From NCBI GenBank assembly GCA_017887325.1, contig JAGHIE010000002.1, forward strand, positions 124,001-188,000: a DNA stretch of 64,000 nucleotides, read 5' to 3'. This stretch comes from Oscillospiraceae bacterium (lineage in GTDB: Bacteria > Bacillota > Clostridia > Oscillospirales > Ruminococcaceae). Under the pieces are notes generated by a model that was given only the letters and a program-made list of their open reading frames with translations, was not told where the DNA came from and did no database searches. The translations under genes and the position numbers were made by a program. Position 1 is the first letter of the stretch. Every line of letters starts with the position of its first letter. This document shows positions 27,194-36,423 of the stretch, piece after piece.

Positions 27194-28570
27194 ATGAAAA
27201 AAAATATAGTAGGCAATGCCAACGGCATAGTTGAAGGTGTAATATGGAAACAATTGGTAAAATTCTTTTTTCCAATATTACTAGGAGCTTTTTTCCAACA
27301 ATTATATAATACAGTAGATGCCGTTGTAGTTGGTAATTTTGTTGGAAAAACAGCATTAGCAGCAGTAGGTGGTAGTACTGGCGTACTTATTAATTTACTT
27401 GTTGGATTTTTCATAGGTTTATCATCAGGTGCTAGTGTAATAATATCTCAATATTATGGAGCTAGAAAAGTAGAAGAAACATCTAAATCAGTTCATACAG
27501 CTATAGCATTATCACTAGTTGGAGGACTGATAATGATGGTTGTTGGATTACTTTTTGCCGAACAAGCATTAAGATTAATGTCAACACCTGAAGAAGTAAT
27601 AGAATATGCATCAGTATATATGCGAGTATATTTTGCAGGTATAATTCCAGTATTTATATATAATGTTGGTTCTAGTATACTAAGAGCTATAGGTGACTCA
27701 AAAAGACCTTTATATTTTTTAATAGCTTGTTGTTTGGCTAATGTTGTACTAGACTTATTATTTGTTGTAGTATTCCATATGGGAGTATTTGGAGCAGGTT
27801 TAGCAACATTAATATCACAAGCTATAAGTGCTGTATTAGTAATAATAACTTTAATGAGAACTGATGATATATACAGATTAGAAATTAAAAATATCAAATT
27901 TACTCCATATATATTAAAAGATATAATAAAAATTGGTATTCCAGCAGGATTACAATCAGTGATGTATTCTTCATCTAATGTTATAATTCAATCAACATTA
28001 AATAGTTTTGGAACCAATGTAATTGCCGCATGGACAGCATATAGTAAAATAGACGCTATATTCTGGATGACTATAAATGCTTTTGGTATTTCAATAACAA
28101 CATTCTCTGGTCAAAACTTTGGTGCTAAAAGATATGACAGAATGAAAAAGAGTGTAAAAGTTTGTTTAGCAATGGCAATGTGTTCTGCTGTATTATTAAG
28201 TACAGTATTAATGACTTTTGGTGGTAATGTACTTGGTTTATTTACCAATGATAAAGATGTAATAGCAAAAGGCATTGAAATAATGAATATTATGGTTCCA
28301 TTCTATTTTACATATGTATGTATTGAAATTTTATCTGGTGCTGTTAGAGGTGCAGGTGACTCATTAATACCGATGATAATGACTTGTATAGGAATTTGTG
28401 TTTTAAGGGTATTATGGATATGGATTGTAATTCCACAATATCATACATTACCAATGGTAATAGCAAGTTATCCAGCAACATGGGCAATAACTTCATTAAT
28501 GTTTATAGTATATTATTTACAAAAAGGTTGGTTTAGAAGGGCTTTAAAGAGAGAGTCTAGTAGTATCTAA
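27194..28570 (+). CDS. MATE-family multidrug/toxin exporter
   Basis: A cation-coupled efflux transporter with 12 predicted helices over 458 residues. The family pattern is seen in both halves: WKQLVKFFFPILLGAFFQQL near the start, VVGNFVGKTALAAVGGST, and in the second half GIPAGLQSVMYSSSNVIIQ. The substrate cannot be told from sequence. It lies 15 bases after mscS and 12 bases before a surface-protein gene, so it is probably part of the same operon. A second MATE gene sits at 57817. Confidence 0.9.
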   Translation: MKKNIVGNANGIVEGVIWKQLVKFFFPILLGAFFQQLYNTVDAVVVGNFVGKTALAAVGGSTGVLINLLVGFFIGLSSGASVIISQYYGARKVEETSKSVHTAIALSLVGGLIMMVVGLLFAEQALRLMSTPEEVIEYASVYMRVYFAGIIPVFIYNVGSSILRAIGDSKRPLYFLIACCLANVVLDLLFVVVFHMGVFGAGLATLISQAISAVLVIITLMRTDDIYRLEIKNIKFTPYILKDIIKIGIPAGLQSVMYSSSNVIIQSTLNSFGTNVIAAWTAYSKIDAIFWMTINAFGISITTFSGQNFGAKRYDRMKKSVKVCLAMAMCSAVLLSTVLMTFGGNVLGLFTNDKDVIAKGIEIMNIMVPFYFTYVCIEILSGAVRGAGDSLIPMIMTCIGICVLRVLWIWIVIPQYHTLPMVIASYPATWAITSLMFIVYYLQKGWFRRALKRESSSI

Positions 28571-28582
28571 AGGAGATTTAGT

Positions 28583-29404
28583 ATGAAAAAAAATGTTTCA
28601 TCTTTAATTTTTGTGTTAATAGGTATATTGTTAGGATTTATGATAGTTTTCTTTGTTAATATAAGTAAAGAAAAACCAGCAAATGTACCAGTAAGCACTC
28701 CTTCACAAAATGAGTCTGAATCATCTGATGATAGTGAGAATAGTAGTTCAGAAGAAGAAAGTAAAGTTCAACAAAAATTAGAAATAAATAAAGATTACTA
28801 CAAAGATGTATTATATCAATTAGAAGAAATTGGAGATGAGTACGAAGTAGAATTAACTCCTGGAAATTATGTTGTAGGTGTAGATATTCCAGTTGGGTTA
28901 TATTCTCTAGAAGTTACATCTGGAGTGGGGAAAATTGATATAAATAATACACAACAAGGAATATTTATATCAGAAGAAATATCAAGTGATGTAAAAACAT
29001 ACGAAGATACATACACCACTATTACAAATCTAAAATTATATGATAATTCTATTATCAGTATATCTGGAGCAAATGTTAAACTTAACTCAACTAATGCACA
29101 ATCTAGTTCTATAAGAGAAAAAAGTAGTAATGTAGAAAACATTAAAGAATTAAGCTTATCATCAATATATGAGTCAGGTATAGATTTTCCAGCAGGTGTT
29201 TATGATATTGAATATATCGAAGGTGTTGGTACTGTTGTAACAGAAGGCACAGAAAATGGGGGAATAGCTGTTACATTCACAGCAGACGATGAAATGGGTA
29301 AAACATATAAAAATGTTGAGTTATCAGCAAATACAAAACTTATCATTAACGGTGTAAAAATTAAAATGATACCTAGTCAACGAGGATTTGAAATAAATAA
29401 ATAA
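28583..29404 (+). CDS. Membrane-anchored surface protein with two repeated beta domains
   Basis: The 273-residue protein starts with one membrane helix (about residues 5-27), then a Ser/Glu/Asp-rich spacer, then two related domains. The first has GVDIPVGLYSLEVTSGVG, the second SGIDFPAGVYDIEYIEGVG; each continues through a similar pattern (IFISEEI.../ITNLKL versus VTFTADD.../KNVELS). Such IPAG-Y domains are seen in many secreted Firmicutes proteins of unknown role. No enzyme motif is visible. It sits at the end of the cls-mscS-MATE series and converges on phoR with a shared terminator. Confidence 0.7.
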   Translation: MKKNVSSLIFVLIGILLGFMIVFFVNISKEKPANVPVSTPSQNESESSDDSENSSSEEESKVQQKLEINKDYYKDVLYQLEEIGDEYEVELTPGNYVVGVDIPVGLYSLEVTSGVGKIDINNTQQGIFISEEISSDVKTYEDTYTTITNLKLYDNSIISISGANVKLNSTNAQSSSIREKSSNVENIKELSLSSIYESGIDFPAGVYDIEYIEGVGTVVTEGTENGGIAVTFTADDEMGKTYKNVELSANTKLIINGVKIKMIPSQRGFEINK

Positions 29405-29448
29405 AACAATAAAAGCAATACTTTAAATAGTATTGCTTTTATTGTTTT
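29405..29448. terminator. Bidirectional terminator shared by the surface-protein gene and phoR
   Basis: ACAATAAAAGCAATAC is the exact inverse complement of GTATTGCTTTTATTGT; T-rich tracts occur on both strands. The hairpin includes the last eight codons and the stop of the - strand kinase gene, so coding and terminating functions overlap. Confidence 0.88.
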
Positions 29449-31171
29449 CAGGTAAAGTAATTGTAATTTCTGTACCTTTATCTATTTCACTTTTCAAATT
29501 TATTTGTCCGTTATAAAAATTAACAATATGCTTAACAATAGACAATCCTAAACCAGTTCCACCCATTTTTTTACTTCTACCTTTATCAACTCGATAAAAT
29601 CTTTCAAAAACTCTTTCTTGAGCATATTTAGGAATTCCTATACCAGTATCTTTAATATTAAATATTAAATTATTCTTTTCGGTATAGCAACCGATAAATA
29701 CTTGTCCATTATCAACATTATACTTAACTGCATTACCAATAAGATTATTAAATAACTGTTGTAATTGTTGTAAATTGGCATAGAAAACAATATCCTCACA
29801 ATATAGATTTATTTGAATATTTCTAAGTTGCGCTAAAGATGAATGAGTTGAAATTATATCTTCAATAATAGGTTTAACCTTAACATTTGAAAAAGTAACT
29901 TCATTAACTCTACTTTCAAGTTTAGAAATCATCAAAATATCATTAATTAAATTTGTCATATTTTGTGTTTCTTTTTTTATCTTAGATAAAAATTCTTTAG
30001 TAGTTTTTTCATCAGTAACAATACCTGTTTCTAGCAATTCTGCAAAACCTTGAATAGAAGTAATAGGTGTTTTTAGTTCATGGGAAACATTAGAGAAAAA
30101 CTCTTGGCGCATTTGTCTTGCATTTCTATCGCTAGTAACATCAACTATTAATATAGCAACTCCACCAAAAGTGCTTGAGAAAATATTTTTTTGTACAGTA
30201 GTTATATGTACAGAATAAATTTTATCATCATCTAATTTTAAATCAAATATAGTATGTTTTTGTTTATTTGTAGCATCATCAATAGCGTTTAAAAGTTGTA
30301 GTTTCTGAGTAAATCTTGTGATATTTTGACCTAAAATAACATCTTTACATTCCAACATTTTCTTAGCAGAATTATTAATACTCAAAACATTTTGATTATT
30401 ATCAAGCAATAAAAATCCTTCAATCATATTGTTTAAGATATAATCAATTTTGTTTCTTTCTTGTTTTAACTTACTCATAGTATTGTTTATAGTATTAGCA
30501 AGTTTAGCCGTAGTAACTACAATTTGATTAAGTTCGTCATAATCATATTGATGAAAATAAAAGTCTGTATTATTTTCTTGAATTTTATTAAGTTCTACAG
30601 ATATTTCCAATAGGGGATCTGTAATAGATTTAGAAAATTTATTTGCAAGTATAGATGAAATAACTACAGCAATCATCACAGAAAGAATAATAGCAGGAAT
30701 GAATACTGCAAAATAATCAAAGCCATTAAAATTAACAGCTAATCTAATAATATAATTAGAGTTTTTAGTAGATAAAAAAGAAACATACAATAGTTTTTTA
30801 TTAGTAGTTTCTGATTTTCTAACGCTATCTCCATATCCTTTTTCTAAAGCACTAGAAATTTCATCACGAGTAATATGATTCTCCATAGACAAGACATCAT
30901 TAACATGAGTATCAGCTAAAACATTACCTTCTTTATCAACAATGGTTAGTCTAGTATCAGGAGTCATTGTAATAGGATTAAGTGTATCTATCTGTTGTTG
31001 CAAATCTTTAGAATAATCTATACTATGGTCAATAAGTTTAATGGAATAAATCATATTTTGAACAGTGTTGTTATAAAACATTCTGCTAATTATTCCATAA
31101 GAAACAAAACAACAAATAAGGGAAGAAATTATAATTATTATAAAAAACTTTTTAAATATAGCTTTTTTCAA
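29423..31171 (-). CDS. phoR: PhoR-like sensor histidine kinase
   Basis: Membrane sensor kinase of the phosphate-type two-component pair. Order in the 582-residue protein: membrane helix (about residues 8-30), extracellular sensor, second helix (about 155-178), HAMP linker, PAS-like domain (LDNNQNVLSINNSAKKML), HisKA with phospho-acceptor His364 in NVSHELKTPITSIQGF, and HATPase with NAVKYN, GIGIPKYAQERVFERFY and GGTGLGLSIVK. The start is TTG 31171 after AAGGAG. It lies 14 bases after the response regulator, downstream of pst-phoU, so phosphate sensing through PstB/PhoU is the likely input. Confidence 0.9.
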   Translation of the reverse strand: MKKAIFKKFFIIIIISSLICCFVSYGIISRMFYNNTVQNMIYSIKLIDHSIDYSKDLQQQIDTLNPITMTPDTRLTIVDKEGNVLADTHVNDVLSMENHITRDEISSALEKGYGDSVRKSETTNKKLLYVSFLSTKNSNYIIRLAVNFNGFDYFAVFIPAIILSVMIAVVISSILANKFSKSITDPLLEISVELNKIQENNTDFYFHQYDYDELNQIVVTTAKLANTINNTMSKLKQERNKIDYILNNMIEGFLLLDNNQNVLSINNSAKKMLECKDVILGQNITRFTQKLQLLNAIDDATNKQKHTIFDLKLDDDKIYSVHITTVQKNIFSSTFGGVAILIVDVTSDRNARQMRQEFFSNVSHELKTPITSIQGFAELLETGIVTDEKTTKEFLSKIKKETQNMTNLINDILMISKLESRVNEVTFSNVKVKPIIEDIISTHSSLAQLRNIQINLYCEDIVFYANLQQLQQLFNNLIGNAVKYNVDNGQVFIGCYTEKNNLIFNIKDTGIGIPKYAQERVFERFYRVDKGRSKKMGGTGLGLSIVKHIVNFYNGQINLKSEIDKGTEITITLPENNKSNTI

Positions 31172-31185
31172 TTAAATATACTCCT

Positions 31186-31875
31186 TTACTCAACAATAAA
31201 TCTATAACCAACACCTCGTATTGTTTTTATACAAGAGTGATCACCATCATCTAATTTTTGTCGTAAAGTACGAATGTGCATATCAAGAGTTCTTGTTTCA
31301 CTAACAAAATTAACTCCCCAAATTTTATCTAAAAGTTCATCACGAGAAACAACTCTGTTTTTATTATCTATAAGGTAAATTAATAGTTCATACTCTTTAA
31401 AAGTTAGTTCTAAAGGAACATCATTTTTCTTAATTTCTCTAATAGAAGTATTGATTGTAATATTATTAAAAGAAATTATATTATCTGTTGACATAATTTG
31501 TTTAGACTTACATCTACGCAATAATGAGCGAATTCTTGCAGTTAACTCTAATACGCCAAAAGGTTTAGTCATATAATCATCAGCGCCACCATCAAGCCCT
31601 AAAACTTTATCAATTTCAGAATCTTTAGCAGTAAGCATCATTATAGACATTTGAGATATTGCACTCATTTGTCTTATTTTTTTAACAGCAGTAAGTCCGT
31701 CCATTTGTGGAAGCATTACATCAAATATCGCTAAATCTGGTTTATCATTTAAGATATTTGCCAAAGCATCTTCAGCAGTTTCAAAATCAGATACTTCATA
31801 ACCAGAATTTGAAAGAGCAATTTTAATCAAAGTTCTAATATTTTCATCATCTTCAATAACATAAATATGGTACAT
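31186..31875 (-). CDS. phoP: PhoP/PhoB-like response regulator (OmpR family)
   Basis: A 229-residue regulator: receiver domain with acidic pocket EDDE, phospho-acceptor Asp52 in FDVMLPQMDG and the late Lys in YMTKPFG, followed by a winged-helix DNA-binding domain ending TLRQKLDDGDHSCIKTIRGVGYRF. Position between phoU and the kinase points to control of the pst operon. The TTTACA direct repeats upstream of pstS are its likely target; this is inference. Confidence 0.9.
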   Translation of the reverse strand: MYHIYVIEDDENIRTLIKIALSNSGYEVSDFETAEDALANILNDKPDLAIFDVMLPQMDGLTAVKKIRQMSAISQMSIMMLTAKDSEIDKVLGLDGGADDYMTKPFGVLELTARIRSLLRRCKSKQIMSTDNIISFNNITINTSIREIKKNDVPLELTFKEYELLIYLIDNKNRVVSRDELLDKIWGVNFVSETRTLDMHIRTLRQKLDDGDHSCIKTIRGVGYRFIVE

Positions 31876-31918
31876 AAAGTTTACTCCTCTTTGTGAAATT
31901 AGTAAAAATGCATAACAA

Positions 31919-31946
31919 CCTGCACACTATAAAAACAGTGTGCAGG
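31919..31946. other. Hairpin between phoU and phoP
   Basis: CCTGCACACT pairs with AGTGTGCAGG around a short loop. On the - strand it is followed by TTGTTATG rather than a clean T-run, so it is at best a leaky terminator. It could lower transcription into phoP-phoR relative to pst-phoU. Confidence 0.55.
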
Positions 31947-31967
31947 TAAGTCTATACACTATATATA

Positions 31968-32630
31968 TTATATTAGTTTTGTATCATTAAGTAAACCAGT
32001 TCTTGAAAATTCTGCCCATTCACAAATATTAACAGCATGGTCACCAATTCTTTCAAGGTATTTAGCAATCATAAGCAAGTCTATTAAATCGTCTAAAATT
32101 TCTGAGTTTGGCTGAATTAATGAGCTTAAATCTTTTTTAATTGCATCGAATAGAGCATCAACTTCATCATCTCTTTTAGCAACATCACTAGCTAAATCTA
32201 AATCTTGGTTAATAAACGCATATATAGCATCGTGAACCATAGATTTTGCAATTTTAGCCATATTAGGAATATGGTCAATAGTATTATAAGCATGTTTTAC
32301 TTCAATTCTCATAATTAAATCACAGATATCAGCACTTTGGTCACCAATTCTTTCCATATCTGTAACAATTTTTAAAGCAGAAGAAATATTTCTAAGGTCT
32401 GTTGCAACTGGTTGTTGACGTAAAATCAAAGATAGGCAACGAGCTTCAATACTTTTCTCCATATCATTAACTAATCTATCATTATCAATAGTTTCTTTAG
32501 CAATTTTTTTATCTTGTGTTTTAAAAGCTAAAACAGCATTATCAATAGATTGCTCAACTAAAGCACCCATTTTAATTAAATCTGTGTGTAATTGTTCTAA
32601 TTCTGTAACAAACGCTTGTCTAGCAGTCAT
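31968..32630 (-). CDS. phoU: Phosphate transport regulator PhoU
   Basis: PhoU links the Pst transporter to the PhoR kinase and prevents toxic phosphate uptake. The 220-residue, all-helical protein is made of two PhoU repeats, visible as SALKIVTDMERIGDQSADI and LLMIAKYLERIGDHAVNI, each carrying the metal-binding E-x-x-x-D pattern. GGAGG precedes the ATG. It lies 32 bases after pstB, the standard position. Confidence 0.95.
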   Translation of the reverse strand: MTARQAFVTELEQLHTDLIKMGALVEQSIDNAVLAFKTQDKKIAKETIDNDRLVNDMEKSIEARCLSLILRQQPVATDLRNISSALKIVTDMERIGDQSADICDLIMRIEVKHAYNTIDHIPNMAKIAKSMVHDAIYAFINQDLDLASDVAKRDDEVDALFDAIKKDLSSLIQPNSEILDDLIDLLMIAKYLERIGDHAVNICEWAEFSRTGLLNDTKLI

Positions 32631-32662
32631 GTCAAAAGTACCTCCTAAAAATTAAAATAATA

Positions 32663-33418
32663 TTATCCAAATCTACCTGTAATATAATCTTCTGTTCGTT
32701 TATCTTTAGGTAAAGAGAAAATATCTTCAGTTTTACCGAATTCAACCATTTCACCAACTAAAAAGAAAGCTGTATAATCGGCAACACGAGTAGCTTGTTG
32801 CATATTATGAGTAACAATAGCAACAGTATATTTTTCTTTTAATTCTAACATAAGTTCTTCTATTTTTAAAGTAGAGATAGGGTCTAATGCAGAAGTAGGT
32901 TCATCCATAAGAAGAATTTCAGGTTCAACAGCCAAAGCTCTAGCAATACATAATCTTTGTTGTTGACCACCTGATAAGCCTAGAGCTGATTTTTTTAAAC
33001 GGTCTTTAACTTCATCAAAAAGGGAAGCATCTCTTAAAGATTTTTCAACAATTTCATCTAAAATAGCTTTAGATTTAATTCCATGAATTCTAGGACCATA
33101 AGCAATATTATCATAAATGCTCATAGGGAAAGGGTTAGGTTGTTGGAAAACCATACCAACTTTTTTTCTAAGAAGGGTAGTATCAACTTTAGGAGAGTAA
33201 ATATCTTCACCATCTAATAAAACTTTACCAGTGATTTTTACATTATCAACTAAATCATTCATACGATTTAAAGTTTTTAAAAAAGTTGATTTACCACAAC
33301 CAGAAGGACCAATAAAAGCAGTTATTTGTTTTTCATATATATCAAGATTAACATCTTTTAAAGCATGGTTAGAACCATAATATAAATCAAGATTACTAGC
33401 ACTTATTTTTGTATTCAT
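32663..33418 (-). CDS. pstB: Phosphate ABC transporter ATP-binding protein PstB
   Basis: Powers the Pst phosphate importer. Walker [11 protein letters not shown]-loop [13 protein letters not shown], signature [11 protein letters not shown], Walker [13 protein letters not shown] and H-loop THNMQQA are all present; 251 residues. ATG 33418 is chosen because GGAG lies 9 bases upstream; the in-frame ATG at 33433 overlaps that GGAG. Third transporter gene after pstA, 27 bases downstream. Confidence 0.97.
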   Translation of the reverse strand: MNTKISASNLDLYYGSNHALKDVNLDIYEKQITAFIGPSGCGKSTFLKTLNRMNDLVDNVKITGKVLLDGEDIYSPKVDTTLLRKKVGMVFQQPNPFPMSIYDNIAYGPRIHGIKSKAILDEIVEKSLRDASLFDEVKDRLKKSALGLSGGQQQRLCIARALAVEPEILLMDEPTSALDPISTLKIEELMLELKEKYTVAIVTHNMQQATRVADYTAFFLVGEMVEFGKTEDIFSLPKDKRTEDYITGRFG

Positions 33419-33445
33419 AAGATTAAACTCCATTCTAATTCTATT

Positions 33446-34315
33446 TTAGTCTTTTACATTTTCAACATTTATTTTTTTAGCGATAAATTTTGTAATTAAG
33501 TTTATAATTAATACAAACACAATCAATATTAAAGCAATACCGAAAGCGTCATCATATTTGGCTTTTGTCATACTTAAATATAATTGAATAGTTAATGTAC
33601 CACCAGAAGTTAAAGCATGTCCTAATAAATCATTAACTCTAGGCATTAAAGCAACACTACCAGCAGTAAATAAAAGAGCTGCAGATTCACCAACTATACG
33701 ACCAACACCTAAAATTACACCAGTAATTATACCAGGCATAGCAGAAGGTAAAATAATAGTTCTAATCATATACCATTTTGTAGCACCAATACCCAAAGCA
33801 CCACTTCTATAACTTTCAGGAACAGTTTTTAAAGCTTCTTGAGTAGTTCTAGTAATAATAGGTAAAATCATTAAAGTTAAAGTCAAACTACCACAAAGAA
33901 TAGAATAACCAAGTTTAAATGTTACCCCAAACATTACCATACCAAAAAGACCATAAATGATAGAAGGAATACCTGCTAATGTTTCAGTAGTAAATTCTAT
34001 TAATCTAACAAGTTTGCCACCTTTTGCATATTCATTTAAATATACAGCACTACCAACTCCAATAGGAGTAGCAATTAAAAGAGTAATAATGATGATATAT
34101 AATGTATTAATAATATTTGGAAGAATACCAAATGTATTATTTATATAATCAGGAGCAGTTGAAATAAATTGCCAACTAATAGCAGGTAATCCTCTAACTA
34201 AAACATATCCTATAATACCTGCCAAAACTGCTAAAGCAAGAAAAACACATAAATAAATTAAAACTAAAATAATGTTGTCACTAATTCTTGTTTTTTTATT
34301 ATAAATACTAGTCAT
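33446..34315 (-). CDS. pstA: Phosphate ABC transporter permease PstA
   Basis: One of the two membrane subunits of the phosphate importer. The 289-residue protein has about six helices and the permease EAA-type loop ALKTVPESYRSGALGIGATKW that contacts PstB, plus VGRIVGESAALLFTAG. Its start codon overlaps the pstC stop (TAATG), with GGAGG 12 bases upstream, implying coupled, equimolar synthesis of the two permeases. Confidence 0.96.
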   Translation of the reverse strand: MTSIYNKKTRISDNIILVLIYLCVFLALAVLAGIIGYVLVRGLPAISWQFISTAPDYINNTFGILPNIINTLYIIIITLLIATPIGVGSAVYLNEYAKGGKLVRLIEFTTETLAGIPSIIYGLFGMVMFGVTFKLGYSILCGSLTLTLMILPIITRTTQEALKTVPESYRSGALGIGATKWYMIRTIILPSAMPGIITGVILGVGRIVGESAALLFTAGSVALMPRVNDLLGHALTSGGTLTIQLYLSMTKAKYDDAFGIALILIVFVLIINLITKFIAKKINVENVKD

Positions 34316-35256
34316 TAGTCTTTCTTTCCTCCTTTTTTAATTATAGCACTTAAAATGATATTTATAATCATAATAAATGCAAATAAAACTAAACCAATAG
34401 TAAACAATACTTCTCTGTGTAAACCACTAGCATAAGACATTTCAGAAACGATACCAGTAGTTAAGAATCTAACAGAGTTGAAAGGTAAAGGAAGATTTAC
34501 AGTATTACCGGAAACTAAAACGATAGCCATAGCTTCACCGATAGCACGACCAACACCTAAAACTATACTAGTTAAAATACCGGATTTAGCAGCAGGAATA
34601 ACTACTTTAAAAATTGTTTGAACTTTAGTAGCTCCCAAAGCTAAAGAACTATTTCTATAGTGTTGAGGTACAGCCTTTAAAGCACTCTCACTAATATTTA
34701 TAACTGTAGGTAAAATCATAATAGCTAAAACTAAAACTGCAGAAATTAAGTTTGCACCACCAGTAAATTTATGTGTTTGTGAATCTTTAAAAAGGAATAA
34801 TTCAGCTTTATACATTAATGGATTAATAATAAGTACACCTAATAAACCATATACAACAGAAGGGATACCTGCTAAAAGTTCAACAGCTGGTTTAACAATA
34901 GCAGCTACTTTTTTATTAGAAATTTCTGATAAAAATACAGCTGTCATCAATCCAATAGGAACACCTATTACAATAGCCAATGTTGTACCTATTATGGAAG
35001 TAAGAATAACATAAGCAATACCAAAACTTGGATTTTCAGCAGTTGGTGCCCAAACACTACTAAATAAAATTTCTTTAATACCAACTTTAAAAAGGGCAGG
35101 AGTACCACTAAAAATCATATAACCTGTTATAACTACAACTGCTAAAATAGCAACTATACCACAAAATAAAAATATGATACTAGCAGTAAGTTCGACAGCT
35201 GACTTTGTTGAGTTTTTACTATATATAGAGAACGATTCATTTTTAGATTTAACCAT
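34315..35256 (-). CDS. pstC: Phosphate ABC transporter permease PstC
   Basis: The partner permease to PstA. The 313-residue protein has about six helices and the EAA-type loop ALKAVPQHYRNSSLALGATKV together with LGVGRAIGEAMAIVLVSGN. An N-terminal cytoplasmic stretch of about 20 residues precedes the first helix. GGAGG precedes the ATG. It is separated from pstS by an 80-base gap holding a stable hairpin. Confidence 0.96.
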   Translation of the reverse strand: MVKSKNESFSIYSKNSTKSAVELTASIIFLFCGIVAILAVVVITGYMIFSGTPALFKVGIKEILFSSVWAPTAENPSFGIAYVILTSIIGTTLAIVIGVPIGLMTAVFLSEISNKKVAAIVKPAVELLAGIPSVVYGLLGVLIINPLMYKAELFLFKDSQTHKFTGGANLISAVLVLAIMILPTVINISESALKAVPQHYRNSSLALGATKVQTIFKVVIPAAKSGILTSIVLGVGRAIGEAMAIVLVSGNTVNLPLPFNSVRFLTTGIVSEMSYASGLHREVLFTIGLVLFAFIMIINIILSAIIKKGGKKD

Positions 35257-35288
35257 TTGAAAACCTCCAAAAACAATTATATACGCAA

Positions 35289-35321
35289 CAATGCAGGTCG
35301 AAACACTATCGACCTGTATTG
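35289..35321. other. Intercistronic hairpin between pstS and pstC
   Basis: On the - strand CAATACAGGTCGA pairs with TCGACCTGCATTG (12 of 13 positions) around a seven-base loop. The T-run needed for an efficient terminator is missing; TTGCGTATATAATTG follows. Such hairpins after a binding-protein gene usually stabilise its mRNA or partly stop transcription, giving more PstS than PstCAB. Confidence 0.7.
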
Positions 35322-35338
35322 ATACATTAAAATCATTG

Positions 35339-36208
35339 TTATTTATCTTCTGGGATAATTAAACCAACAGAAGTGATAATTTTTTGTCCTTCTTCAGATT
35401 TGATGAAATCAAAGTATGCTTTTACAACTTCACTTTGTTCAGAAATTTCTCCTTTAGTAGCCATAACAAAAGGTCTTGCTAAAGTATAATCGCCTGATTT
35501 AATTGTTTCTTCAGAAGGAGCAACTCCATCTAATTTTACAGGTTTTACTGTGTCATCAATAACATCTAAAGAAACATATCCGATAGCATCTGGAGTAGAA
35601 GTAACTTTAGCAACAACAGCACCAGTTGAATCTATTTCTTGAGCATATTTACATTTTTCTTCAACTTCAAGTAATTCTTCGAAAGCACCTCTAGTACCAG
35701 AACCAGCTTCACGACCAATTACTGTAATAGGTTTGTCATCGCCACCAACATCTTTCCAGTTTGTAATTTCACCTGTGTAAATTTTTATAAGTTGTTCAGT
35801 AGTTAAATCTTCAACTTTATTTTCTGTATTAACGATAACAGCGATACCGTCAATAGCAACTATATTTTCAACAGCGCCTTGTTGTTTTTCTTCATCTTTT
35901 AAAGCTCTTGATGAGTTACCGATATCAGATGTTCCAGCTAAAACAGCTTCTACACCAGCAGAAGAACCAGTAAATTGAGCTTGAGCTTGAGCTTGTGGAT
36001 ATTTTTGAGAAAAAGCAGCGTTCATAGCGTTACAAAGTTTTTCCATTGATGTGGAACCAGATAATGTGATAGAACCACTAATAGCTGTATCAGAAGCAGA
36101 GCTTGAAGAACCTTGATTTGATTGTGCATCTGATGAACCACAAGATGTAGCAATTGATAATGCTAATAAAGATGCTAAAACAATAGCGGATAATTTTTTC
36201 ATTTTCAT
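35339..36208 (-). CDS. pstS: Phosphate-binding lipoprotein PstS
   Basis: Captures phosphate outside the cell for PstCAB. A signal sequence ends in a lipobox with Cys23 (SIATSC), followed by a Ser/Asn/Gln-rich linker. The binding domain shows ISGSITLSGSTSMEKLCNA, FTGSSAGVEAVLAGTSDIGNSSR and VIGREAGSGTRGAFEEL, the phosphate-binding loops with Ser/Thr and Arg. 289 residues. ATG 36208 follows AAGGAGTT; a second in-frame ATG two codons later is possible. First gene of the pst operon, behind a candidate Pho box. Confidence 0.95.
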   Translation of the reverse strand: MKMKKLSAIVLASLLALSIATSCGSSDAQSNQGSSSSASDTAISGSITLSGSTSMEKLCNAMNAAFSQKYPQAQAQAQFTGSSAGVEAVLAGTSDIGNSSRALKDEEKQQGAVENIVAIDGIAVIVNTENKVEDLTTEQLIKIYTGEITNWKDVGGDDKPITVIGREAGSGTRGAFEELLEVEEKCKYAQEIDSTGAVVAKVTSTPDAIGYVSLDVIDDTVKPVKLDGVAPSEETIKSGDYTLARPFVMATKGEISEQSEVVKAYFDFIKSEEGQKIITSVGLIIPEDK

Positions 36209-36304
36209 AGTAAACTAACTCCTTACCGTAAATTACATTTTCATTTTCATTCTTAACCTTTTCGATTACAGTTATTAGTATAATCAAAAAAAGTATTAAT
36301 AAAA

Positions 36305-36342
36305 ATCATAGTTTGGTATAACCTATGTAAAGTTTATGTAAA
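36305..36342 (-). promoter_or_regulatory. Candidate Pho box and promoter of the pst operon
   Basis: Read on the - strand, two TTTACA repeats separated by five bases (within 36342-36324) match the Bacillus-type PhoP pattern TT(A/C/T)A(C/T)A-N5-repeat, 11 bases apart. A -10-like TATGAT (36310-36305) follows 13 bases later with no proper -35, the layout of activator-dependent Pho promoters. A second -10 candidate, TATACT, lies at 36282-36277. Confidence 0.6.
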
Positions 36343-36345
36343 ACG

Positions 36346-36409
36346 GTAAATAAAATAAAAAACTTTACATAACAATAGATTTATTAATTATATCTATTAT
36401 TATGTAAAG
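36346..36409 (-). terminator. Terminator of the three-gene operon 36424-37944
   Basis: On the - strand CTTTACATAA pairs with TTATGTAAAG and, after one mismatch, AATAGAT with ATCTATT; TTTTTTATTTTATTT follows. It lies directly after the stop of the last gene of the upstream operon. Its arms resemble the TTTACATA repeats of the Pho box, which may be chance in such AT-rich DNA. Confidence 0.7.
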
Positions 36410-36423
36410 CTATTATCAAAATA

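Noticed and set aside
36364-36408. Two further TTTACATA/TATGTAAA copies as extra Pho boxes
   Set aside because: They are the two arms of the terminator of the upstream operon, in opposite orientation and 37 bases apart, not the direct 11-base spacing of Pho boxes.
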